Source: Chimonanthus salicifolius
Lineage: Eukaryota > Streptophyta > Magnoliopsida > Laurales > Calycanthaceae
Length of the DNA stretch: 64,000 nt
Assembly: GCA_013350335.1 (NCBI GenBank)
Contig: CM023542.1
Location: 3,340,025-3,404,024, forward strand
Direction of reading: 5' to 3'
The notes under the pieces were generated by a model that saw only the letters and a program-made list of their open reading frames with translations, was not told the DNA's origin and did no database searches. Shown here one piece after another: positions 10,601-21,700 of the stretch (position 1 is the stretch's first letter; each line of letters opens with the position of its first letter). Position numbers and translations under genes: made by a program.

Positions 10601-13600
10601 GTCAACCATTAGTTGGATTTCTTTCTCTATCTGAATTTTCAATTTATATACTCTAATCAGTCGATAGATAATCCAAGTGGGAGGTTTTTAGGAGGATCCT
10701 CCACATTAATCGGCAGTAGGGCCCAGCAATTGAATGATCCAGATCACATTGATAGGTTAGAATTAAGTGAACAAAATCATATCTGCTATCATTAGAGATC
10801 GTTTCTTTTAATATTATTGGAGGCACCAGCATTGTTTGTATAAAGTAGAGTCATACTCAATTTAGGCTTCCTCATTAATTTTGTTTCTTTTTATAATTAA
10901 TTAGATTGAACTAAAAGTGCTAAATGGGCATTTGACAACTTCAAAATTAGGGCACACCAAAATTAAGCTATGGGGACTCGAACCCGCAACCTCCTACTTT
11001 CTGAGGAGAAAGTTTTCTTCTAGTTTATTATGTTTATGAAAATAATTCAATCAACTCTATATTGACGGGATAAATGACAATAATGATGATTATTTCTTTT
11101 AGTCTATTAGGACTCATAATCTCCTACTTGTAACCACACACCCTAGACATAAAATCACAAAAGAATTCCATTTGGCTATCTAATCTATTCTTATGGCAAT
11201 TGATTCAACGAAGTCAAACTCATGGTAAGATTAACTTTTTGTAAATGTATGTGTGGGGCCCATTTTATATCATATGGTACCATTAGATCCAAAGGTTCCA
11301 AATGACATGTGATGATTCCAAACATCATCCATACAAGTTTGACATTCATTTCTCGAATAGATTAAAAAAATACAAAGGTTTTACTCAATTCATAGAATCC
11401 TTAATTCTCAATTGAACCTCCATGAGAGTGAAGGTGAGATTCCAAGTACCAATTCACTTGAATAGGTGTTTGTGAAGGTGTTGGATTGACCTTAAGTAGA
11501 TCCACACACAAGTGAACAGTTTCTTAGTGTTTAAATTTGTGATACTCACTGTTTGATTTCACTGTTTTATTGAATTGAAAATACATCATCATTTGTTTTA
11601 AGTGGGTTGGTAGCTTTTCTCTACAGACATTACAGCTGTGAAGTTGTCATTTCTTTGAGGCATTCAGTTGGTTCTCTTGTTTTCTAATTGAAAATATAAT
11701 AAATATACTAACCCTGTGTTGCAATTAATCTCAAATTAAAATGAAAGAAAATGAAATCAAACAATCATCTATAGAAGAGAGAAGACACAGATTTACGTGG
11801 TTCGACTAAAAAACTATGTTCGCAAGCAGTATAGAGAAGAATTTCCACTAATATGAAAGAGGGGATACAAATAACTGAACTCTCGATTTTTGTTTTCTCT
11901 CTCTTATATAGAAAAGAAGAGGCAAGTTGAGCCAGACAACTAAAGCTAAATTAGGCCGAAATATTCACCTGCAAGTAGCATTAGTAATGATATATTACAG
12001 ATCAAATTATCAACCCATAGAATTTATGGTTTGTAAAGTATATTAATGCTCTTGTTGCAGATAACTGGTGAGACTGTTGGAGAGGTGAGAGCTGTATCGG
12101 ACATGCACCAAAGGAAAGCTGAGATGGCTCGTCAAGCCGATGCCTTTGTTGCTCTCCCTGGTTCGTAATCACAGTTGACAATTGACACTCAAAATAAAAA
12201 CCTCATCTTTGATTGTATTTCTTTCTTCCAATGCATCTGATGTGCCAGGTCTAACATGGTTTAGGGTTTTAACTTAATATAATTAAAGAACTCCATAATC
12301 GAACTCAACTAAGAGAGCAATCAAGTGACTCAGTCATTCAGTGGCCTACAAGTTAGAGTGTTATAAATTATTGGGCAGCCGAACGAGTCCCATATAAATT
12401 ACGAAGAAGGGAACCTAGGGATTTATATTGGACTTTATTCATTCCACTTAATTGGTTAGTTTTTTGGATTGGATACCCTAATACTCAATGTCCCAAACTA
12501 CCGTATGTGGACTTAGGGGGTCCCTTAACCAGACAGAATGGTCGGTGACGTTTTATGTATCAGAGAGCCTTGTTCGAAGGGGAGATTGCTGGATAATCGA
12601 ATAAGTCCCACATCAATTGTGATTTGTGAAAAGAGATCTCTAAAAATTTATATTAAACTTGAATCATTCCATCTAATAGACTAATATTTTGACCTGAATA
12701 TCTAATCGTAACAAAAATTCCTTCTTTAACCTGTCTATTGCCTTACACTAAACCTCCAAGCGAATAAAATTTCAGGAGGGTATGGGACGCTTGAAGAACT
12801 ACTTGAAGTCATCACTTGGGCTCAGCTTGGAATCCACAAGAAACCGGTAATACTTCTATTTTACTTATAAAATTACACTGCATTTCTAATCTACTGCTCC
12901 AATCTTCAATAATCTGATCATATTTAGTTAATGGTACATTAAATCATAGTTTTTCAAATTGAAAATGGAATGAAGCAGGGGTTTAAATATCGGCCGATAC
13001 GTATCGTATCGGCCGATATATATCGGTTTTGGATTTGTAAATATCGGCCGATATGTATCGTATCGGCCGATATTTACAATATCGGCCTTGATATCGGCCG
13101 TATTATATCGGCCCGATATCAAAATATCGGCCGATATCGGCCGATATTTAAAAATACAAAGAAGAAAGAGAAAAATATCGGCCGATATATCGGCCGAAAA
13201 CGATATATCGGTCGACATATCGTATCGGCCGATATATCGGCCGATACCGATTTTTAAACCCCTGGAATGAAGCAGGGAATTTATCTAATTCACAGGATGA
13301 TTATCTAGTTTTCAAGAACAGTTCATATTGAAGAGGAGCAGTCAGTCTAGAATTATCTTATGAAAATGGCCATTAGATACTCAAGTATGAAGAATGATAG
13401 TAAATGGGTTTATTATTTATTGTATTTCTTTTAAAAAAAAAAGTTGACTTAATTATCTAAATAGGTTTCTCTTGACTTTCTGATCTTTATAATTTATTCA
13501 TATATCATTGTTATTTTACATTTTAATCCAAATAAACTTGGGCACCGACACTGGAGCTTTGCTGTTGGAAAAACAAATCATAAGATAATATGATAATAAG

Positions 13601-16208
13601 TTGGCACCACTCTCTTTGACCATTTTTAGAGTTTAGGGCCCCTGATTAGACTCATGTCTTATCATTGTTTGCTCTTGATTAACATCTCTATTTTAAATAA
13701 ATCTTAATTAACTATATTTAAAAAAAGGGTTAAATATGATGGGGCAGATGATGTAACATGTGTCACATGGAGAAGAGAACATGACACTTGTTAAAGATAG
13801 ATTAAAAAAGAAAGGAAAAAAAAAACAAAAAAAAACTAAGTGAAATGGACAACAGGTGTCATACCACTGGATGTCATTTTCTTTTTTAAGTCAAGAAATG
13901 GAATGCATGATGCTTGCATAAAAGGATGATGGATGTTAATCCACGTGTGCAGTCAAATGTAGATAAGAAATAAATGTTTTAATAATAAAGAATAATTATG
14001 TATTTCTCAAAACATTTGAGTGATGATAAAATAAATGAAAAGACAAACTCGTATACTTTTGTTATAAGGGCGGATGTTAAAACCTAATAATATGTTCATT
14101 TATTATCTAGAACTATATTTTAAAATAAATGAGCCTCTATCTTAAAAGATCATATTAAAAATAGGGGTAAAACTTGGGTCGGTATATCTCGCGTCGGATT
14201 GAGTTGGGAAAAAGTAAATCCGGATGAAATTCGGATCAGGTCGGTTTAAGAAATTTAAAAACAACTCGACTCGACTTGACTCGATTGCACCAAGTTATAA
14301 AACAACACTCTGGTTGATTCGGGTTGGATCCGGTTGAGTAACGCGGGTCAGCAATTCGAATTGGGTCGGGTCGAATTCAATAATTTTAACATGAGTTGAG
14401 TTGGATTTTTTGAAATTCGACTCGACCTGACCTGAACCCGAGTTTCAGCCCTAATTAAAAATCATTGTTTATGCATCCATCACATGATTTAAGTTATTTA
14501 CTTTATCAATTATGTTATTTTTTTTTTTTAATTATTGTCTTTTAATACATTATTTGGGCAGGTGGGTCTTTTGAATGTGGATGGATACTATAATTCTTTG
14601 TTATCATTCATTGATAAGGCCGTGGATGAAGGCTTCATTGCACCATCTGCCCGTCGGATAATTGTATCTGCTCCGACAGCCAGTGGAACTAATGAGAAAA
14701 CTTGAGGTATCAATATACTAATAGTAATAATAGTATGATAATAACAATGATTATAATAGTAAATGCTGATTATAAAACAAAATTTTAGGTGTTCGAATAA
14801 TTTTACTCCAATAATATGATTGACTTGATGACATTATTTAGTTATTAAACGACTTCTAAACAAAGCAAGTTGCATAGTTTCCTTGTATTTTAAATTAAGG
14901 AAAGATATGATGCAATCACTCACTGATTTTTAAGCTTAAACTATAAACCATTTCACAATTTGATAACAGCGACTTTCATATATGAACCGCTTGAAATCGA
15001 CTAAAGTATGATTCTAGCATCCAAGCATGTCAATCGTTCACACTATAGACAACATCAAAATTATTGTTCTTATATTATATTAGTCGTAAAATCGCTACAT
15101 AAACCCCTTTTAAGAACAACCCAAAGGAGTTCAACGGTTAGAGGGATGGTCATGTACTCATCTTAGAAAGTGAGAGTCCTTAATTTGAATCCCACTCCAC
15201 TTCAAAGGGCTACTCTTTGTAGAGTTATTCAGTCTGTGTAGGATAGAAATACTTGCAAATATGAGAATTAGCCGAGTGTTCTAAGAAACTTGAATATTTT
15301 AATCATTAAAAAAATCCTCTTTTTAACAACATTTATTATTATCTTTTTTTCTCTTCGTTGTCACTGTCATTGCGACTGGGACTTAAAATATTAAACAAGT
15401 TTAGATCAAATGGGGCTGGGCCTATTCACACCTATCCAAGTGAGTCGGGTTCAAATTCATACCATAAATAACTTATAATATTTATTTACTTTTTGTTTAT
15501 ATTCATATTTTCTTATTGTTGTGCTGGTTAGAGTCTGAGTCAAGTAGATTATGGTATTTGGACAAATCAGATAGAAGGCCCTAAATTTAATTTCGGCCCC
15601 ATGATCCATACATGGACTATTACCTTGCATTCAAGTCGTAGTAGACATATTAGTGTTCCAAATTTCAATGCATGTGAATATAAAATACATAACTTCATAA
15701 GATAGTATGTTGATTTGACTTGATAGAATTTTGAATTAAGTGAGTTGATGATTTTTTCTAATTTTTTGAGCTTTTTTAAAAATTCAACCGAGTCTTTGGA
15801 CTTTATAAGAATCCGAGTCTCGAGTTTCAGAAGACTATTCTTGACCAATTTCAGCTCTTCTTACCATATGAACTATTTAAGGCTGTATTTGGATAGAGAA
15901 TAATGGAGGATAATGGGGGTAATTCTCTATTATCCTTATTTGGTAATTGAAATAACTGCAGATAATCTCTGCAAAATTTATCTTTCATCCAGACGCAACT
16001 CTAATAATCCGGCTGTGCCATTCCTCGAAATGATGAAAGCATATCATTAGAAAAAGATAATACAATTATCTAAACTGACCATTTACCATTTTTTTTATAT
16101 TTATTTCTTGATCAGGAATATGTCCCTGAGTACGATGAGATGACATCCAAGTTGATTTGGGAGGTGGAACAGCTAAGCTACATACCTAATACTGGTGTCG
16201 CCACCTGA
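7670..16208 (+). CDS. LOG: LONELY GUY cytokinin riboside 5'-monophosphate phosphoribohydrolase, frameshifted in exon 6
   Basis: LOG enzymes release active cytokinin bases directly from cytokinin nucleotides, mainly in the cytosol and nucleus. Exons read from the sequence: 7670-7777, 8917-9014, 9567-9597, 12061-12160, 12776-12846, 14562-14706 and 16116-16208, with GT/AG borders and consistent phases through exon 5. The Rossmann-like lysine-decarboxylase-like fold shows as [11 protein letters not shown] (residues 8-18), VYGGGS (44-49), [10 protein letters not shown] (93-102) with conserved Arg97, and PGGYGTLEE (112-120) with catalytic Glu120. In exon 6 the frame runs to [12 protein letters not shown] and a TGA at 14703-14705, giving 183 aa. 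Dropping one base near 14683-14685 gives the family-typical ELMRKLE and reads into exon 7 (EYVP...), for 214 aa. So this is either a one-base sequence error or a recent C-terminal truncation. The start is the first ATG in the leader, eight codons before the conserved block. Confidence 0.9.
7778..8916 (+). other. LOG intron 1
   Basis: This is a 1.1 kb intron starting GTAAAAGC and ending TTGAAG. It carries CT runs near 7980-8005 and AT-rich sequence. No transposon with clear ends was identified in it. Confidence 0.7.
10905..11035 (-). mobile_element. tRNA-derived SINE-like fragment
   Basis: On the minus strand the segment reads GGTTGCGGGTTCGAGTCCCC at about 10980-11000, a good polymerase III B box, preceded by AGAAAGTAGGAG like the other SINE-like copies. 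No cloverleaf can be drawn, so it is not a functional tRNA gene. Ends are approximate. Confidence 0.45.
11690..11995 (-). mobile_element. LTR retrotransposon LTR relic
   Basis: On the minus strand it contains CGAACCACGTAAATCTGTGT, a phrase characteristic of many plant Copia-type LTRs. The same phrase recurs in plus orientation at about 50130 and 61270. No internal region, primer site or second LTR was found, so this is a solo or decayed LTR with approximate ends. Confidence 0.4.
12372..12713 (+). mobile_element. TRIM (miniature LTR retrotransposon) in LOG intron 4
   Basis: Two diverged terminal repeats are visible: about 12372-12485 (begins TGGGCAGCCGAACGAGTCCC) and 12587-12713 (begins TGCTGGATAATCGAATAAGT, ends TAACA). 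Between them is about 100 bp containing 'GTCCCAAACTACCGTATGTG' and a purine tract (CGAAGGGGAGA) immediately before the second repeat, as expected for a polypurine tract. The primer site has been deleted here, but the related copy at 62390 keeps it. There is no coding capacity. It lies wholly inside LOG intron 4 (12161-12775) in sense orientation. Confidence 0.7.
12976..13264. mobile_element. hAT-type MITE, TATCGGCCGATA family, copy 2 (in LOG intron 5)
   Basis: The termini are CAGGGGTTTAAA at the left and TTTAAACCCCTG at the right, a perfect 12-bp inverted repeat. The flanks carry a perfect 8-bp duplication GAATGAAG (12968-12975 and 13265-13272). The 289-bp interior holds many ATCGGCCGAT palindromes in tandem and would fold back strongly on itself. 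It has no transposase. This is the best preserved and largest of three copies in the window. Confidence 0.9.
14162..14453. mobile_element. hAT-type MITE, GGGTCGGGT-rich family, copy 1 (in LOG intron 5)
   Basis: The element begins TAGGGGTAAAACTTGGGTC and its right end, read inward on the minus strand, is TAGGGCTGAAACTCGGGTTC. Both sides carry the 8-bp target duplication ATTAAAAA (14154-14161 and 14454-14461). The interior is repeated GGGT(T/C)GGGT words on one strand and their complement on the other. There is no coding capacity. Confidence 0.8.
14682..14706 (+). pseudogene. one-base frameshift and premature stop at the end of LOG exon 6
   Basis: Exon 6 (14562-14706) is 145 nt, while intact phase on both sides needs 144. 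In frame 0 the reading ends in a TGA at 14703-14705. In the +1 frame after 14685, the bases read E-L-M-R-K-L-E, the family's usual continuation, straight to the exon 6 donor. The only GT that could serve as an upstream donor (14683-14684) would not restore the frame of exon 7. I therefore call a single inserted base, cause unknown. Confidence 0.8.
15117..15310 (+). mobile_element. tRNA-derived SINE-like copy in LOG intron 6
   Basis: The copy contains GGAGTTCAACGGTTAGAG (A-box-like), then AGAAAGTGAGAG and a degenerate B box (TAATTTGAATCCC), ending in an A-rich tract near 15310. It resembles the copies at 5838 and 16428. Boundaries are approximate. Confidence 0.45.
15885..16018. mobile_element. 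MITE, GGCTG-TTTGGAT terminal family
   Basis: The left end is GGCTGTATTTGGAT and the right end, read inward, is GAGTTGCGTCTGGAT, an imperfect inverted repeat. The phrase CTCTGCAAAATTTA near the right end recurs in the element that ends at about 58285, so they belong to one family. It lies in LOG intron 6, about 100 bp before exon 7. Confidence 0.5.
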
Positions 16209-18600
16209 ACCTGACCACTCAATTCATACATAATTTACTAGTTTTTGACCCTAATATGTAACACACGTTACTATATTCCAATCTGGCACTAAAGCCACAG
16301 AAGATTATATACGAAACCTTTTTTGGGGACTTCTCATTCACTTGATTTAAAAGAAAGAAAAGTTTTTACTGTGAGAACTGAGAAGTAAAAAAGAAAATTC
16401 TTTTATCGTGAGAAGTCGAGTTATCTCCTATGGGTTAGTTTTACTGGTTATTTTCCACTTAAAAAAGTGAGAGATATTAAGTTCAAACTCCTACAAATTA
16501 ATCTTGGTGTGTTTTATGGGGTTAGAGGTTCCACCCATGGAATTTTAATAAGACTGTAACTGAAGTTTCCCACACGTAAATCTAAAATAAAAAGTAATTG
16601 AATTCGAAAAAAAAATCTTATGAATTATATTCAAATTTTCAACTAAACTTTTTCAGTCATGATCTCTAAAGATATTATTAGGTTTTTGTGGGATGACTAA
16701 CTTTGAAAAAGAAAAAAGAAAACTAAGTCAAGCAACTCATCAACTTTGAAAAATGGTCAAATTTGATACATTTGTTGCTCAATGATATTACAATGGGCTT
16801 TTAAAGGCAAAATTGTGATACTATGAGTGTTCAAGGGATTTTACCTTTCTTATGTAAAATTCACATTTAAAATAAGAATAGAGGCAACGTTAAACTTTCA
16901 ATTTTTACGATTATAATAATGAGTAGCTGAAAATTAATGTGTTAAGAACTCTTGTAATTGATCCACTTTAAACTGAGTATACAATGAAATATAGATTAAA
17001 TGAAATTAAATAAAATATTAATTGGAATATGAGTAAAAAATGTGTTGCATCGATGCGGAACGTTGATACACTCCTATTGGTGTACGTAATGTATTGGCCG
17101 TTACAGAGCGATAAGCAGTTGTCCGCACCATCCAAACCCCTAGTCACAATGCACTGATGCGTTGCGACTGATACATTACAACCAAGATTTTTTTCCACAA
17201 TGTTACGGCTAATTCACAACAACGTATTAATTGTATTTTTTACTCATGATTGAAATAATAATTCCTGTCTTTAATTACGACATTGTACATTTTATGAGGT
17301 GTGGCACCCAATCTATTATTATCATGTGGAGCCCTAAATCATTGAAGGGTCCAGAAATTGTATATTGAGAGACGTACATCAACAACCTAAAGCCAAAGAT
17401 TGGATTGCTAAGACTTTTAGATGTGAAAGAATGTGACCATTTACACCCCATGAAGTAAGTCTAATCATAGTTTAAAATATCGGCACCTGATATATATCGG
17501 CCGTATAATTATGATATTGGCCGATATATTGATCATGAAATCGTCAATATCAATTCAAATATTGATTTTAATTATGTCTAATTTATTATTTTAATTGATC
17601 TATACCTGAGTCTAAATATCTAAACTTATGTATATTTATTATAATGTTATTTCTAATTTTATTTAGATCACTCTTTCTATCCTTTATTCTATTGAAGTAC
17701 ATTATAAAGTCACTAACTACCTTGAGAGAGAATTAAAATAGAATATAAGAATCCACACTTTAGAGAATGATAATTAAGAAAGAAAAGTCTAATAGATTAC
17801 TCTTTTAAAGTTCACTTTTATCCATCATGCGCCAAGAAATGGCCCTCTTTTAAGTTCTACCATAGATTTTCGCAGTTCAAGACTTTTCAGTAATATTTAA
17901 ACTGGGTCAAATCGGCACGGTTTATTTGTAGGTTAGGTCTAAGTACGGGTAAATAAAAAAGGGATCTGAGATCTCACCTGTATTTACTGGTATCGGCGAA
18001 ATCTCGCCTTTATAACTGATACATCTTATATCGGCTGAGATATCTCAAGCGTCAAAAATCAGATCTGGAGTTGGACTTCGGAGTTTACATCCTATTGGGC
18101 CTAGGGTAATATTCAAGCCCAAACCTATTAGTATTACACTGGGCAAAAAGTAGGCCCAGTTTTCATTCAAGTAGCGTTGACTGGTTGCTGAGAAGTTTGA
18201 CTGTTGTGCTTCCATCCACCCAGCACCGGCAAAGTTTGATCGTTCACAAGTGGAATGAAACGTAAATTTGGTTGCACGAAAACAGTAGTCTACCCATTAA
18301 GTGGGTCCCATTTAACCCACTTCTACTTAAATCAGACGGTTGGATGATGGTTGATCATTATTGATTAGAGACAACAAAAATCTAGATTTTGTCTGATAGA
18401 ATAAAGGTTCTGAATAAATATATAAAATTGGACGGTTAAATTACATTAGTTTAGTAATTATTTTTTATTCTCTCTCAAAACATGTTTGTATTGTCAAATT
18501 AAGTTTCTATTATTATAATTATACAATCCATGAGAATATATTTTTATCCAATCATTTTGAAAGCATTAAGTGGGCCTTAGTAGGCCCTAGATGGTGATGT
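16209..18600. other. LOG-TT9 intergenic region
   Basis: This stretch holds the LOG 3' UTR, a SINE-like copy (about 16428-16610), and two decayed patches of the ATCGGCCGAT-type repeat (about 17475-17560 and 17985-18050) without clear ends. The last 150 bp before 18750 should contain the TT9 5' UTR. No gene was seen on either strand. Confidence 0.5.
16428..16610 (+). mobile_element. tRNA-derived SINE-like copy
   Basis: The order is GGGTTAGTTTTACTGGTTAT (A-box-like), AAAAGTGAGAGATATTAAG, then a B-box relic GTTCAAACTCC, and an A-rich end. It matches the 5838 copy in order and spacing, including the CCCACACGTAAAT tail. Confidence 0.5.
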
Positions 18601-18749
18601 GGGTTGCTGTTGCAGCAAAGTGAGATGTACTTTTCATTTCTGGTACTTGAAAGTGGGACAGAAGTTCCAATCTTTCTCTTGCTCACTTACTTCTTCTCGA
18701 ACTACTTCGTTTTGAAGCTCTGAGTCGGGGTTTTGTCAGATCTTCAGTC

Positions 18750-21700
18750 ATGTGGCGATCCCTTTGGCGATCCCATGATCGCTTTTCACCCCAAGAATTC
18801 AAGTAAGGTTTCTCCCTCTCTACTTTTTTTTTCCTAAACAATTCTCTCCGTCTTTCTCATTCTGTATGTGTGTACATTTAATCCTGAATTTATGTACATT
18901 TAATGTTTTTATAGCGCAAAAAATTCTGCTAGTGTTAGCTGGGTGGGCGAGGTTGCTTGTGTGGGACCAGAATTCGTAAATTTTGACCGTTGAAGCAAAA
19001 CCCTTTACGTTGAGTCGGGAAATCTTGAGTCAGTAGGATGGATTAAAGTGATGTTTTTCAGTTCTTGGTTTCAAATGTTATCTTGGGTTTATGAGACCGC
19101 TTCACTCCTGCAGTGGTTATTGCTCTAGTCTAAGTCTGACAGATTTATGCCATTTCAGTAAGTGATAGTTTGGATGCATGGATTTTGAACCATGGGTTTT
19201 AAGTTTTCTAGGAATTTTTATCTGGCCCACCACTTTCAGAGAGAGAGAGAGAGAGAGAGAGACTGCATAAGGTCACAACTTGCTCTCCAACCTCTACATA
19301 CATCAGAAATAGAAAGATTGTTGAATTCCATCTTCAATAAGCATAAGAAGCCACTCTAAATAATGAATAACAGCCCCAAACAAGCACAACATAAATATGA
19401 AAGCAAATGTCCAATAATGAATGAGCATGAAAAGGCATAGTACAGGGCAAATAAGAAAGAGTGACAAAGAAAGTCCAAACATTGGATGTGATTCTACAAT
19501 GAATGAAGAGATGATCGACACTTTCTTCAACACATGGTCAAAGAAGACATGCAATACATTCTGACCTTACCTAAACTGACAACCCAACAAAAAGCAGCAA
19601 TAGTGGGGCAACTGGATTTCAGTAGGTGATTGAGAAACTAAAAAGAATCATTATGCTCTAGAAAACATCATAAAACTGTCTCACCAAAAAATGCCCATCT
19701 CTGCTTGGGATCCAGCAACGATCATCTTCACCTGTTAAAATGCCCATCTCTGCTTGGGATCCAGCAACGATCATCTTCACCTGTTAAAATGCCCATCTCT
19801 GCTTGGGATCCAGCAACGATCGTTTTGGTGGTGTACTTTGGGTGTTGGGTTTTTGGTTTTCCTTTTCTTTGTGGCCTATATTTCTTAGGCCTTTTCTTTG
19901 TCTTTTATTTTCTTTTTCTTGTATCCTTTTTTCTATTAATGAAATTTACATAACCACTCAAAAAAAAAAAAATCAGAAAAAATGGCTAAACTGTTTTGTA
20001 TCCAATCATGGACTGTCTTGTGTATTTATAACATCAGAAAATGTAAAAATAAAATCTAGAAAATTCTCAAGTCAGGCATGGATGATCCTTAACTGTTGCT
20101 GTTGCTGTTAGAGGTTGATTTCTGCAGAAAAACTTGGAGAAAATATTGCTATGGGCGATCAAAAGTGGCTGCCTGTCCAACTTTGCTGCAGGCAAAAACT
20201 AGGTTTCTTTCTTAGATCTGATTCGCTTGCTTCAATTGGTTTGGACGAGTTTGAGAGGAAATGAATATGATCTCCTTGTTTTATTTGTAGCCAATTTCGT
20301 CATTTAGAAGTTGGTGGGAAGAAAGGAGGTGAAGTAAGTACATGGAATGTATTCTCGCTGGATTTTCTTGCAGCGAGAAAATGGACCCCTTCTTTGAATT
20401 GTTTTGGGCTGAAATATAAAAATTGAAGGCCTAACCCATTGTACCAACTACCAACCCATGGGCCAACAAACTGAGTAATTTGATCCCCAAAGGAAGTCAT
20501 TTTGAACTCCATTTTGACAGCCTAAAAGTCTTACATGACTTAGACTGTTTTTATTATTTTCTTCGAATCTCTGGCCCATTCTTCCCTCAAAATTAAAGTT
20601 CATTTTCTGAATGAATTTTGAATTGATGCCCTCATTAGGGCAAGTGTGAGGCACTTATTAGATTGAAGTCAATGATGTAGGCCAAAATGCCAAATGGTTT
20701 AGGGCTGGGTCTACATGGATTATTTCTACACCAAAACAGTCCCCAAACAGACCCTTAAATCATCAATAGAACTGTTTTTTTTTTGGAGCGGTATCAATAG
20801 AACTGTTTTACAACAACCTTAAAAGGAAAAACAGAATTTACAGGCTTTGTGCTTGCTCACTTGGTGCAATATCCAAGGCCAAAACGACTCCAAACAGTAG
20901 CTAAATCTGTCCTTTAGGCTTTCCACCCTTGCTGCCAGCCTTTTGGTTTAAAAACTCCTCACAAAATCTTGTTGCCAAAACCCAATAATGCTGCTGTTGG
21001 CTGCTCCTTGGATCTTTTATTAATCTAATGCTATTACAAACGCTTAACAAAACTCTACCATTCATTGAAGCTCAAAATGTTTTAATCTTAGCCCTCCATT
21101 CTAATATATTGAAAAGACATAAATACCCTCAATTAACTTAAGTCACTCTAAAGAAAATAAAACAAAATTAAATAGATCAAGGTATTGGCACCACTTGTGA
21201 TTGTTTTTTGATGAGTGCAGCTGCATCTTCAATCAGTGTGAGATGGGATCCACATAAATTGGGTTGAGATAGCTCATATAATGGCCTATTAAAGGCCCAA
21301 TTAGGTCTGATCTGTTAAAAAACTGTTTTAGACCCAAAAACAATCCATGAAATCATTTGGTCAGGCCTAAGTATGACCCATTTATGGGTCCACTTGGGTT
21401 CGGAGCCTTTCATGTGAAGATAGACTCCATGTTGGTTGTCAAATCAACTAGAAATGCTTCGGCTATCAGTAATGTGCAATCTAACTCTGCATCAGTGCAC
21501 TGCAGTTTGATAGCCGACTTTTTAAGTGATGAGAATTGCATAGAACTTATGCATATGATTTTATTAGAAGACAATATATGTGTAGAATACTAACATTTGT
21601 AGGATCTCTAAGATCCTGTCTAATATAATAGGTAAGAGATAAATCATAATCTTGAATGACAATCCTAGATGTCATATCCTAACACTTGGTGTTTTGTCTC

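Larger units (their letters stand above)
9598..12060 (+). other. LOG intron 3, with repeat relics
   Basis: This 2.5 kb intron starts GTGAAC and ends TTGTTGCAG. It contains a minus-strand tRNA-derived SINE-like block near 10905-11035 and an LTR relic near 11690-11995. No coding sequence was recognised in the remainder. Confidence 0.7.

Noticed and set aside
10975..11005. tRNA gene on the minus strand
   Set aside because: There is a B-box sequence but no cloverleaf or acceptor stem. It is better read as part of a SINE.
12980..13260. CRISPR-like array of repeated ATCGGCCGAT words
   Set aside because: There are no regular spacers, and this is a plant genome. The repeats are the interior of a MITE.
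12964..13276. 12-bp direct repeat TGGAATGAAGCA as a target duplication
   Set aside because: Part of it belongs to the CAGGGG...CCCCTG termini. The consistent reading across three copies is an 8-bp duplication (GAATGAAG here), as for hAT.
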